64,000 nt of DNA from the NCBI GenBank assembly GCA_010645155.1, contig CM021319.1, positions 4,310,094 through 4,374,093 on the forward strand, in the 5' to 3' direction. This DNA is from Tigriopus japonicus (Eukaryota; Arthropoda; Copepoda; Harpacticoida; Harpacticidae). The notes beneath the pieces are model-generated. The model did no database searches, was not told the origin of the DNA, and was given only the letters and a program-made list of their open reading frames with translations. The translations under genes were made by a program, and so were the position numbers. Of this stretch, positions 26,159 through 37,674 are shown piece by piece. Within the stretch, counting starts at the first letter, position 1. Every line of letters begins with the position of its first letter.

Positions 26159-27948
26159 GACCGATCAATTCTAGTTTTATCATATTTGTCATTATGACAT
26201 TCACATGTAAGAACGTCGACCACCATTAAGTACGAACTAGCAAAGAAACGAAGGCACCAAAATTTGGGATTCTACTTCTTAATTTTATTTTCCCTATGAT
26301 TTCTGTAAGCAATAGCGAAGTTTTCATGGCGTTACACTCCTTTGGGAGACCTACCAAACAATGCGAGGTTGCATCAACTCGCCACAACTCTGGGTGCCCT
26401 TAAATTAGTTGCTAATGAAAGACCGAACTTGTGGGATAGTGACATTGATATCTATTGAATACTAGAGGTAGCGTACCCATAAAAATTAAAAATGTGTCTT
26501 TGGTTGTCAACTGTTGAGCAGACAAAAGTACGGGAGTATTTGAAATGAGTGACTAAGCAAATGTAAAACTTGACAGTGATCGATTTTGCTTAAAAACCTA
26601 CTAATGCTATGTTGCATTCAAAAATTCAGATTGTGCAGGACAAAACAACTCTCAGTTTATTCGTTGGTTTGTCGTGGGGAATGGCTGGGGTTTGAATCCG
26701 ACTGACTGCCACCCTCAAAACTAAAGTCCTTGAAGTCAAATGAGTGGGAATATTACTTTGTGGAGCACCCTTCATCAGTGATGTGGTGACTCCTCAACAA
26801 ACAAACAAGGTTTTAAAATTTGGGTCAGTTTTTACTTCTTCTTGACCTAAAGAAAGGTTTCACAGGCTGAGGATGACTTGGATTTGATATGATTATGACA
26901 GAACGTTATTGAAAACATTTTGAATGGAATAAACATTTAAGCATATACCAATCACCGTTTGAGTTTTTTCAGTTATCTTAGAGCAAAATCAAGAAATGAA
27001 CCTTTTAGAAGACCATCCAAAACGGCAAATTTTAAGAAACAAAAATTATACATTTCCCTTGATAGCATTTAAAAACAAAGATTGGATCTGATGAAGGCTA
27101 TGAAGTGAAACAACCAAGCACCACATAATATACATTTAGTTATTAAAATATAAAGCTAATAGGATATTTAACTATTTTGGAAATGTTTTCTTACCATAAA
27201 ATCTTTTATGTACTATTTTTACCTGAATCTGGGTAATATAATGCAAGGACATCCTTGGATAATGACGGGCTTTGAAAACAGGGTTGATCATAAAAGGGCA
27301 AGGAACTAAACCAGAGAGAAGAAAGAAGGAATTTTGAGCAATTGTAACGAACATTGTTGTGAAACAACTTACTTTTGAAAAATGTGAATGGAAGAGGATA
27401 TTGACAAAATAAAACAACACCTTGCGTGTGAACATAGCTTTCTATGAGGCCTATATTTGGCTCACAGTGCGCTTTCACGTCCCATTTCTGTGTCATCGTT
27501 AGTTTAGAAACAATTTGTTGGCTTCAACATGCTTTCTCTTTGCAAATTGGTACACCCATCGAGCGATTTGATAGTGCTTTTTAGATAAGAAAGTTAGCTG
27601 TATTTTTTTATGAAAATAAATCTAAAGATGCCCTTTATCGCCTTAAGTGCGATTTAAATCTTCCCAACCAATTTGCAAGGATGACCCGGGATGACCATTC
27701 AAAAAAGTGTTTCATACTCCTTGGTTAGCAACATTAATTTATTCCATTTGAGAGGCTACCAATTTTTTAATGATACCTTCTCAATGCAATCTAAATAAAA
27801 GGATAAGTTCTGAATAATAATTGCAGTTGTGTACAATCTTTTGTCTTAAAATATAAATCAAGAAAATGAAAATCCATTGTATGATGCCAAAATGTGATAG
27901 CATTTGGTTCGAGAACAATTGAATAGGAACAAACTGCATTATATAATA

Positions 27949-30291
27949 CAAGGATGACTCAAGCCAGGATTACTTTCAAAATACGCACTGGGTCCGATTA
28001 ATCAAGGAGTACTCTACCCTGGAGGTAGACTGGGCGCAAGTTCAAGACAACGAAAGGGCGATGCCAGCAAGACATTTCCTTATAGAAAATGAGGTTCAAA
28101 ATCAATTTGAGCGATATTTCTGACTGAAAATTAATTACTATATATTTGTAGGTTATTTCTAGCAAGTAAATGTCCCAAAATACCAAGAAAGTAAAACTGG
28201 ACAGTTACAAAACTTGAAGATAGAGAAAGGAACATGAGAAAACAACAGTATATTTTAGCAACAAAACATAACAATAAACTACATATTCCAATGTCCACGA
28301 ATGTTTTTCTTAGTACTGAGATTGCAATTTATTTATTATCTTGGCCCCTGGGCTGGATTTGGAGGTGTCAAACTGTTTCGTCTTTTCCTTGCTGTCGTAA
28401 ATTTCAGAGTTCTGTTCTTTGGCAAAAATAACTTCATAAGAGTGACCTTTACCACAAGAGGCTTCCAAAATGGAAGCTGCATCAAATGAGCTTTCAATGA
28501 TCAAACAAAAGCTTTTGGCAAACACCTCTCTTGGGTGTTGGCATTCTAAAAGAAACTGCTTGCTTTCCTGGTTTGCCATGATTTCCACAATTGATTTGCT
28601 CCAAAAAGCTTTCTCGAGGGCCATTGGAAGTTGAGGCTTTTTCATCTTCAAGATTAAAAACTATGAATGTTTTGCCTTGTGACACCAAGTTTGGGCATTG
28701 GGTACACTTCACTCGACAATTGCACAAGATAACGAGCAATGTAGAAACCAATACTGTTGTCTTCAATGGACTCCAAATGAGTAATGGGAAGAAACTTGAG
28801 CATCAATGGAAGTTTTATAGCGGCATTATGGATGGTTTCACCTTCGGACACTGATTTGAGGCCAACATTTTTTTAATGTCACAAACGTGCATGTTGTCGA
28901 AGTTCAACAAGAATCAAACTTATATTAGTTTATCCACTCCAAGGCTTATCAGACTCTAGAATCTGTCGGTAAGAGGTAAAATAATTACCTCCCGAAAGTT
29001 GTCGGTACCAACCCAATCAGGCTGATTGAAATGATTAGATTGAAATTTCCCAAAAAGTACATTTTGGATCTCATGCCTATGTAACATATATTCGGTATAT
29101 TCTTGAAGAGTTTTGGTGGACAAAGTCATGGCAAGCATGGTGGGAGATGTGAGACCTTACCGCTCTTTTCCCTGGTCTTCTAATTTCGAATTCCAATCAG
29201 AGATCCAAAATGAAAATTTCGAAAGAAATTTCAAGTTATCATCCTAAACTGAATAAATTGAGGCACGGGATGGGTCACGTTTTTGTGTGTGAAGGACAGC
29301 ACTTTTAGTGTTCACCACTTTCCACCACTTATTTATCAATTTTGGGAACTTTAATGTGTCTTTCCACGGTTTATCTGTATTGTTGATGTAAAATTCCACG
29401 TGATTGTGTTCCACCGTATTGAAAGTCTTGGGAATCTTGGACTATTCGGTTAAGGCTGTTTTTATCTTCATTAAAGTATTCTCCATAGCTCTTCAAGGCT
29501 GCCAAAATATTTGGTATTTCCCATAAGTATTCGATGCGATCTCGGGTTGTCACACTTGCAACAGAGGATTGGGAGAAGATCACGTTTTGGACTTGCATTT
29601 TCAAAGGTGCCATCTTGAAATATTTGTTAGATGAAACAAGATATTGATCTGGCCAGTTCCTCTTTCCTTAATGTTTAGAAAAAGGAGACAGTTTGGCTTT
29701 TTGACGACTGAGATGCCTTCTGGCAAGCCAAGGGTGTGTTGCTTGAACATGATATCCTCAAGGGACTTTAAGTGTTCATCCTCAAGAAACGCCTCATCCT
29801 AAGCCTCCTCCTTTTGAATTTGAAGGGCTGGTCGGGCTCCTGAAGTAGCGAGCCTCTGTCTGGTTCCGTGATGGCTTTGGCGTGGTCGAAAGTGGTCAAA
29901 AGATATCTTGAAATTGCTGAATGGGCCACTTGGAACCTTTTTGGAACTTGGATCTGCGGATCTGGAGGTGGGTCTCCGTATCTTGACCAGTAGCCAGACC
30001 TGTAACCAGGCGCAGCAGTAGTGTTCACCATCTTCCAATTATTCGACGTGAGAAATTCTATGTTTCCAAAACACAAATCACCTAATTTCTATTTAAGTAG
30101 ACTGCACTCCCGCTGTCTCTCAACTGTCGTTTCCCAGCGTGACTGAGTCTCCAGAGTCTGAAGATCTCCTTGGATTAATACAATGGAAATTCAGCGGAAC
30201 AATATATTTGTTGCAAAAACCTCACATTTTAGTGCAATGATCGGACCCAGTGTGTATTTTTGAAATCTGTCCTGAAGTACAGTGGTTCCTG
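27949..30291 (-). mobile_element. 2.3 kb P/THAP-type DNA transposon relic
   Basis: The left end begins CAAGGATGACTCAAGCCAGG and the right end, read on the minus strand, begins CAGGAACCACTGTACTTCAG. Both arms share TTTCAAAATAC followed by CACTGGGTCCGAT. The flanks TATAATA and CATAATA match at 6 of 7 positions. A broken transposase-like frame runs through the interior on the minus strand. The element at 63686-63852 is built from the same two ends with the middle deleted, which independently confirms the boundaries. Confidence 0.75.
28310..30076 (-). pseudogene. Broken THAP/P-element-like transposase remnant
   Basis: The minus-strand frame is interrupted by stops and frameshifts. The N-terminal piece (30036-29830) resembles a THAP zinc-finger start (PGYRSGYWSRYGDPPPDPQ, then an AISRY motif), with some expected Cys residues lost. 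Further pieces are EDEHLKSLEDIMFKQHTLGL then LPEG (around 29790-29640), SVTTRDRIEYLWEIPNILAA (29550-29480), and a C-terminal-looking FGKFQSNHFNQPDW (29060-29010). The order fits P-element/THAP9-type transposases, but each piece is short and assignment to that superfamily is inference. No intact protein can be produced. Confidence 0.5.
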
Positions 30292-30866
30292 CATAATATT
30301 ACAGTGTGAACTTCATTTAAACAATGTAGCACATCAGTTTAATTAAAGCGCAATAGAGACCTATAATAACCTCACTAGAACATGAAAATCATGTTAACTA
30401 CCGTTCCTTTAATGGAGGATAAACTAAAAGAAAAACTTGGTGAATATGTGCTTTCCAACATTGGGATTTTAGTATTAAGTTTAAGCTTCAAATAGTATCA
30501 GCACCATGAAGGATGTAAATTAACTTGAAATGCACCAGAAATATTTCCTTCCCCACCTTAATTGAACATTACAAACGCACATTTGTTTTTTGATATGGCA
30601 GTAAGTTTCATAGTTCTTACGAACCACAACATTTATGTGATAAGGTACAGAGATTTCTCTATCCTGACTATTTTTTGGACATTTCATTTGTAGGACTGTT
30701 ACCCTATCATCATCATTTTTACTTCTTTTGGATTGATCCAAGCCATTTTTTAGTACTAAGAGACAACTCTCGAGTTCAGGTGGAACAGTTTTTGAGATTT
30801 GTTGACAAAGCTTGAAAACGAGGACAGCTGACGAGCAGATTTTTGTAAACATTGCTTTTGCGGTAA

Positions 30867-31305
30867 CAAGAAGCATTGGAATCATGGAGTGGGAGGCTAG
30901 CACTGATTTCCAGTAGAAACGAGTCAATAATGCTCTTCTGCAAAAATGAGACCTTTTGTCGAGTAGACTAATTACTTCAATTTTTAGCTCAATCGATCGT
31001 CGGAGACAAAAGATATGCTCTCTCAAAGTGCAGTGCAAATCCTACCGAGAATGAATGAAGTAGTCCTTTTGTGGTTATCGTTTTACCACAAAAAGGCGAG
31101 TTCATTCATTCTATGCTTTCATCAATACAGAAGTTTGAGAAGGTATAACTTTTCACTCCGGCATTCGATTGGGCTGAAATTTGAAATACGTGTCCTTCTC
31201 AATGCAAGCCAGGTCTCATTTGCAGAAGAACGTAAATGGTTTGTTTCTACTGGAAATCATAATTCTAATTTCTAGCCTCTCACTCCATGATTTCCGTGCT
31301 TCTTG
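30867..31305. mobile_element. CAAGAAGCAC-family palindromic MITE, second copy
   Basis: A 439-bp copy with ends CAAGAAGCATTGGAA and CCGTGCTTCTTG, interior GTGGGAGGCTAG / CTAGCCTCTCACTCC, and flanks GCGGTAA (30860-30866) and GGGGTAA (31306-31312), a 7-bp duplication with one mismatch. It is homologous to 18645-19098 over most of its length. Confidence 0.8.
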
Positions 31306-31467
31306 GGGGTAAACAGTACAAGTTTGGTCACTCTGACTGACCGCGCAAAAGCAGTGAGAGTGAGATTTTCATAAGGGCAAAATGCAACTAGCCTTGCCTC
31401 CTATCAGGCTGATTGGGCAAGTTGAACGCTATCTAGTGATTAATAAACGATCCACAGATAGTGAGCA

Positions 31468-32572
31468 CAGGGTGGGCATTTTTCGACATCGAGAGCATTT
31501 TGGACACCCTAGTGTCCAAAAGTGCCCAAAAGTGTCCAAAAGTGTCCAAAAGTGTCCAAAAATACCCAGAAGGTGTCCAAAAATCCCCAAAAGATGTCCG
31601 TAAGTGTCCAAAAGTCTAACAAACGTAAAAGGAAGTTGTACAAATCAGACGAAAAACCAGTTACACTACATAAGTAATTGAATTCTAAAGAATGCATGGT
31701 TGTGTATTTAAACAAAAATAGTTCTATTAATGGGAACATTACTTGGAGAAATAAACTTTGCCATGATAACTTGTTAATAAATTGTTAAACAAATAAATGT
31801 TTCGTTTATACAATATGGTAAAATGTGTGTAACTGTTCAAAATGTTTCAAGATTTACATTTTATTTCCTCATCTGTAAACAAGAGTCTTGTCTTTTTTAA
31901 TAGTAACACAACACTGCTTTAATTCTTTGGCAAAAGCATTATAATGCCCACATTGCAATCTGATATCAGTTTGAGTGTGCTTTATTATAGCTAACATTTT
32001 TTGGACAGTCAGGTCAAAAGACTTCTTGCCTCTTGGATGGGAAACACTTGCAACAATGATAAACTTTGGAATATAAATCAAAATACTAAGTAACCTTCTC
32101 TTGTCACAAATCAAGACACAATTAGCTTTAAAATGTACTCGCATACTATGTTTAACATGAAGTGTGGTGTGAGCGTGTTATTAATAGTCCCAGTCTCACA
32201 TTCGTTTGTTCATTCATTCCTTCAGTCGATCATTCTTTCCCACATTTTGGACGATGCTCGGTGGTCAAATGAAAAGTGGAAAGTTCAAATGTCCAGTTTG
32301 GCCTTCAAGTTATTGGCTCATTTAATGTATTAAGTGTAAGTTTCTAATGCTGAATTGACTTATTCTTGCTTAGATTTCGTCAAGTGACGTTTATTTTGGA
32401 GAGAAAGTTTGTAGAATGTTATTCTAAAAATGTTTTTAACCATTATTTTTCGAATTACTATTTTTGGACACTTTTGGACACTCCTATTTTTGGACAGCCT
32501 TATTTTTGGACACTTTTGGACACCTTTTGGACAGGGGTGGACAAAATGTCCAAAAATCAAATGCCCACCCTG
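31468..32572. mobile_element. hAT-like element with TGTCCAAAA subterminal arrays
   Basis: A 1105-bp element with ends CAGGGTGGGCATTTTT and AAATGCCCACCCTG and a perfect 8-bp duplication AGTGAGCA (31460-31467 and 32573-32580). Just inside each end is a tandem array of a roughly 10-bp unit, AAGTGTCCAA on the left and its complement TTTTGGACAC on the right. The interior shows no intact transposase. Confidence 0.88.
31495..31620 (+). repeat. Left subterminal TGTCCAAAAG array
   Basis: About ten degenerate copies of TGTCCAAAAG (with AATACCCAGA and AATCCCCAAAA variants) just inside the left terminus of the 31468-32572 element. The mirror array occupies about 32459-32560. Confidence 0.8.
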
Positions 32573-33203
32573 AGTGAGCAGGTTCAGTGAATCGCATTAT
32601 AAAGAAAATGTACTGACACTCAAACAACATTGGTAACAATTTATTCATTTGAAAGAAAACCCAAAGTAACAAACTTGTCAATGCCAATACAATGGTGTCT
32701 CATAGTACTGTATGTAGGACCTTGAGACTTAATTGAGACATCAACAGTCCGGTGATGTATATGGGGGTTGTTGACATAATTTTACAACATGGGTGCGGGT
32801 TCTTGATTCACCCAATTGATACATTCGTTGTGTGCTTACTTTTGCAATTAGGGTTTTCAATGTGACAATAAAGACCTTTGGAAATGACAACAATGGTTGA
32901 TCAAAAAACTGAGTTGGTGGATAATGAAAAAATGCTGACGTGGTTGAAAATCCCAATGGAAGGCAGCCAAATGACAGTAATATCACGAAATCAATATTAA
33001 GGATAAAAACATTATCGATGAACAAAGGTAAGACATGTCACAGCCAGATTTGATCAAAAAGGGTTACTTTGCTTTACATCAGAAATTACTTCACTTTCAA
33101 AGGGTTTTGGAATTCCTAAAATACCTCCAAAGGGAGGAAGGCTGGCCTAATAAAAGGAATCTTCAAGCATTGCTGCCCAACTAACACGATTAAGCGATTA
33201 CTA

Positions 33204-35575
33204 CTATTTGCGTTTTTTGCGTTTACTGATGCCGCCAGATCGCGTGGTTCTCAAAATGGCTGACGAGATCGACCGATCGCCAATTGGAGCGGCCAGATGA
33301 GAGGTGCTTTGGGATTTTGCCTCAGCTTTCTTCATCTTCTTCGCCTTACGTCTGGCCTTTTTGGCCGCTTTTCTGGCGGCTCGACCTTTCAACGATCGCC
33401 CAAGCTTCGTACTCAAACCATCACTCACGTCATCGCCGGTCTGGTTGAGCTTTGTGTGCTTTTCCGGGTGAACTTTCTTGGACTTGGATTTCTTTGACGG
33501 TCTTAGGGGCTCGAGATCGGAGTCATCGTCATCGTGGATCTTGGCGAGTTTCCGTTTCTTGGCTTTGTTCTTTTTCGTCTTCAATCGCTTCTCGAGCATT
33601 GGTGGTTCGGGTGTTGGCACATCCTGGCTTTCGTCGTTCTCTTCCGAGGTAGCGCCTACTTCATCAAATACCAAATCGCCTTCGATAGCTTCCTCAGCCG
33701 GACGAGACGATTGTGTTGGGAAAAGGCTTTGCTTGAAGATCTTGTTCTTCACGCCACTCATGAGCAACTGATCGAACAGGTCGTCATTGTTGGGACTCTC
33801 AATAGAGAAGGCCCGTGATTTTTTCTGCGGTGGGGGCGGAGTGGCCAACCCGTCTTCAACATCCGGGGATAAAGCCCTCTTCTTGGAGCGAATGCTTTTT
33901 GGCGGTGGTTCTTTGGACACGATGGGTTCGTCCCATTGCTTGGTCTCGGGGACGGAATGCTCAGGTTCTGGCGAGTTGGTACTAGATTCGCCCCGTGAAT
34001 CCAGCAAATCAGGCGAGTGACGTCGTTGCGTTTCTTCCCCATTGAAGAGACCCTCCTTCGGATATGCCGGTCGAGTTTCGGCGGCGAAGGCAGTCTTTGT
34101 AAGATTGCGTCGCCACCAAGTGGATTTCTTGGATAAGGGCAAAGATGACGCTGAAGTATCCTTGGATTTCGACCGAGTCTTCCTGGGCGACGACTTGTCT
34201 GGGGTAATAGGGGACTCTCGTCGACGATCTAAGCTCTTTTGGTCGCTAGGAAACCCGTGGAATTCCTCGAGATCCGTGTCATCTTGGGTTTCGATTTTCC
34301 CACTCAACTGCCAGGTTTCCTTGGACTGCTTGGATTTTCGAGCTCGACCGGTTGAATTGAGAACCGGCTGCCAAGGAGTCTTATCAGGAGGCGAGTCTTT
34401 GTTGCGAATAAGTTGAGCCTCATTTTGAATGGAAATCCGCCTAGGTCCTCCTTTCACGCCTTTGGGCGTGGTCGTTCCGCCATTGTCGGGAATATGAGTG
34501 TTCCCGTTGGATGCCAAGGAACACTCGTTCAACTCTTGTGTCACCTTCTTCCTGGCTGCCATCTCTTCGAACTTTTTAAGGGCTTCTCGTTGTTGAACGA
34601 GGTTGATGTCTTCTTTCAAAATGGATCGCAACGACTTGGCATCGACGGCTCCATTCTCTTTGCCTGGATTCTCGTTCAACCGGACCTTGATATCCGGATT
34701 TCGAGGAGGGATCGAGGCTTTGGCATTTGTGGAACACTTCCTTAAAGGACTGTGCCGTTGACCTTTCAGATTTCGACGGTTAACCGGAGTCTTGTTTGAG
34801 CTGGTATTTACTGTAGGTGAACGCTTCTTGATTGGGGATCCCCGAGGTCGGTAATCTTCATCATCACTGGGTTCGTTGGATTCATCTTCATCACTCTCTA
34901 GAAACGCATCTTCATCGGAAGATGGTTCTGGCGTGATGGGAATATCGTAGTCTACGGATATTCGCCTGGATCGCATGGCGATGACCTCTTCCATGGCTGG
35001 GGTCAACGGATTAGGCGTCAGATCCCAAACCACCGAGTTGTTTCTTTGCATGCTGTTTTTCCTCCCCTGAAAGGTCAATTATATTTTATCACTCAAATGA
35101 ACGTTATTGGATCTTTTAAGTGTGTCATTTTTTGCCCTAACTTGAAAGTGGGCATAGTCATTTAATTTAAGTTTAAAGAGAACAAGTTGTCTTACGGTTA
35201 AATGGTGAAGCTGTTGCTGCCATGACATTTGTTGCCGCTCGGCTTCTCGATCTTCCATCCTTTGGATGAGTGCTTGCATGACAGGAGTGGGATTCTTCAG
35301 ACTTTCAGCCTGTTTCTTCTCGTCCAGGGCCTTGAGTTGAAGCGCCAAAGGGTTCTGACTCTCGCTCTCAGATTGACGAGACGCTTGACGTATGAGCATC
35401 TCGGGATCTGAGCACAAGACTTTTTCCCAGCACCAATTGTTCATCTCCTCCGCTTCGCCCGATCTAAGAGGATTGCCAGCGTTAAATAAGAGACAGCAAG
35501 AACACGGATGAAAGACCTATGTAGACATGCTTACCGGGTAACAGCACCGGATTCGATTCCCATGAGCGACTCCAT
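33204..35575 (-). CDS. Highly charged putative nuclear protein next to VRK1
   Basis: Exons 35656-35535 (start at ATG 35575), 35463-35196 and 35066-33204, phases 2 and 0 matching, give about 723 residues. No family was recognised. The N-terminal part has three motifs like the tail of the adjacent kinase: NPLALQLKALDEKKQAES, NPTPVMQALIQRMEDREAER and NPLTPAMEEVIAMRSRR. After these come an acidic segment (SSDEDAFLESDEDESNEPSD), a long disordered Ser/Pro/Lys-rich middle with many SP/TP sites, and an extremely Lys/Arg-rich C-terminus (KGRAARKAAKKARRKAKKMK) ending SKRKKRK, which looks like nuclear and nucleic-acid-binding sequence. Upstream of the ATG the same exon stays open and reads GRPTKSRRRPTRGKSKG, AT-hook-like, but a stop precedes it and no upstream ATG is visible. 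Either it is 5' UTR or another upstream exon exists. Confidence 0.78.
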
Positions 35576-35944
35576 GGATGGCGAAGGAGGCTGATTGGCG
35601 GGCACGCCTTTGGATTTGCCACGGGTTGGGCGTCTCCTTGATTTGGTAGGGCGACCCTGCAAGAGTGAATGTGAACTCGAAATCAGCCACCTTCAAATTA
35701 TAACCCAAGTCTCACCCGGGCAAAAAGATACCTAATACTAACGCCACTCTCGACGAATCGAACCGCTCTCAGGTTTAGCTATGTATTGCGCGCACATAAT
35801 CGGGATAACGCGAGGACAGGGTGGTTTTCTGAACGTACACTTGTATTTTCCGGGGGAAAAGCGGTCATAAATGAATACAATGGACCAAAACCAGACATAA
35901 AATAAGGAGAGGGTGGGTCAAGGTCGATCAAGCCGGGGCCACAG

Positions 35945-37674
35945 TTACTTTCGAGCACGCTTGGTCTTGGCTTGTTGGGCCTGGCGCTCCGCTCTTTTGT
36001 CCAAGAGGGCTTGCATAGCTGGCGTCGGGTTATCAAAAGAATCCGGAGTCCCATTGGTAGCGGAACTTGAGGTCGCCGCAATCTGTCGCTTCCGAGGAGA
36101 GATTCGTTTGGTGGCCGAGTTGGCCTTATGGGCCGAGGCCACCGCCTTGTCGCAAAATTCATCAAGTTCAGGATTGATTCCTGCGGTAGCACGTCCTCTT
36201 TTCTTGGCTTGAACGGCGGCTTTAGCGGCCTTGACAAAGGCTGGACTGGTTTGACAACCAGCGTCCAGCATTGTGATAACCGCCTTTTTATTGGCGACCT
36301 TCTTGGCCTTGGCCACGATTTTAACCTTGGTCTTGACGAGAGCCGACTTTTTAAGGGCCAAAGGTGAGGTTGAAACCTTTCTAGTCTTCATGGGAGTACG
36401 CACCTTTTTGGTGGGAGAGGCTTTTTTAGCCGCAGCAAAGTCGATCTTGCCGTCCAACGGGAATTTGCGTTTCTTCAGCCCCTTCTTGAACATGTCCTTG
36501 CACCGCTCATAATCTGGGACTTCGTGAAACTCCAAGGCAATTACATACTGGAAAAATTCTTCCAGCTCGGCTGAAAACCACATAAAACGTTAGCCGACTT
36601 TTGACCTACGGGTATTGTTAATGTGAGACTAACCTGGGAATTCGTTTTCACCAAAGCACTTCTCAAGAAAGGCGGAAATATCACCCAGGCAATGCTTCTT
36701 CTGACCAAATACGTATCTGAAAAACAAAATTAACCCTCAGATTCAAATCTCGGTTGGGTTGCAACGAGTCTATGACTAACTCACTGAGGATTTGTCAAGT
36801 TGTCCATCCAAGGTAGATGACCCGACATCCAATGGACGAGATTGTAGCCCAAGATCTCGAGATCACTTCGTCGCGAATGGGCTCCGATGTGAGCGTCGCG
36901 GGAGGTGTATTCAATGGTGCCATCGTGGGCTTTGCGAGCATCGGGCTTGTACTCCAAATGGACCCCTTCACGTTGATACTTGGAGACGAGGCCAAAGTCC
37001 ACCAAATACACGTCGTGTTCTTTAGCCCGGCCATAACCCAGAAGCAAGTTCTGAGCTTTGATATCATTGTGAACGTAGCCGCGGGAATGGATGTATTCCA
37101 AGACGTCAATCTAGAGGAAAATGGATCAGATGCTATGATTCGGGGTCAAGTAACCTAGCAATCCGCAGCCCCGGTTGATCGTGAAGGAAGAACTTACGAT
37201 TTTGATGGCCAGATTAAATGCGGTCTGGAGCGAGAAGGGACGTTGGCCCGATTGGAAGAGATGTTCGAGATCGCGTCCATAGCGATCCATGACCAAAAAG
37301 CGATAGCGCTCGTTCTTGAACTTGTGACTACCGCTGCCGCGATGCACGGGCATGCCCAGATTGGCCAAGCCTCTCGATTTCCGATACTGCATCACATCGG
37401 CCTCTTGCGCGGCTCGAATGTAGAAGTTCATCTCGACGAACAAGGGTCCATTTTCGTGGGGTTCGATCTTCATGGCCAAAGGGGCGTCCTCGCCCACGGC
37501 GCGACTCGTGTCTTCGCTACATAAGTAGATCTCGCCGAATCCGCCCACGCCGATGGATTTGCCCAAACGCCACGACTTCTTGGTCAGACCGGTCAAGATC
37601 TCACCCTCGGGCAACGCATCGGGCAATCGATAGCCGTTGGCGGCTTTGCGGTTTTTGGAGGCTTTGGGCGGCAT
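35945..37674 (-). CDS. VRK1: VRK1-like serine/threonine kinase
   Basis: Exons 37674-37198, 37110-36785, 36716-36634 and 36570-35945, all phases consistent, giving about 503 residues (human VRK1 is 396). Kinase landmarks in order: Gly loop [10 protein letters not shown], the AMKIEP lysine, the catalytic loop [22 protein letters not shown] (DFG), the VRK-specific [37 protein letters not shown], and the closing ELEEFFQYV helix region. VRK1 enzymes are nuclear and phosphorylate BAF, histone H3 and other chromatin substrates (family knowledge). The roughly 190-residue tail is Lys-rich with several KK/KR clusters and ends with [17 protein letters not shown] plus KTKRARK; it is longer than in vertebrates. 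The downstream same-strand gene begins within about 370 nt and shares the tail motif. Confidence 0.93.

Larger units (their letters stand above)
22722..33203. other. Gene-poor, transposon-rich interval
   Basis: No exon chain could be supported here. The interval must contain the missing 5' exon(s) of the W-x-Y-R repeat gene. It holds the separately listed TAGAGCAC element, P/THAP relic, CAAGAAGCAC MITE, a 1.1 kb hAT-like element and a GAAC microsatellite. The stretch 26.2-27.9 kb is AT-rich and shows nothing recognisable. Confidence 0.6.

Noticed and set aside
31429..31739. Frames rich in VQKCPK or FGHFWTLL repeats
   Set aside because: Translations of the subterminal TGTCCAAAAG array of a hAT-like element.
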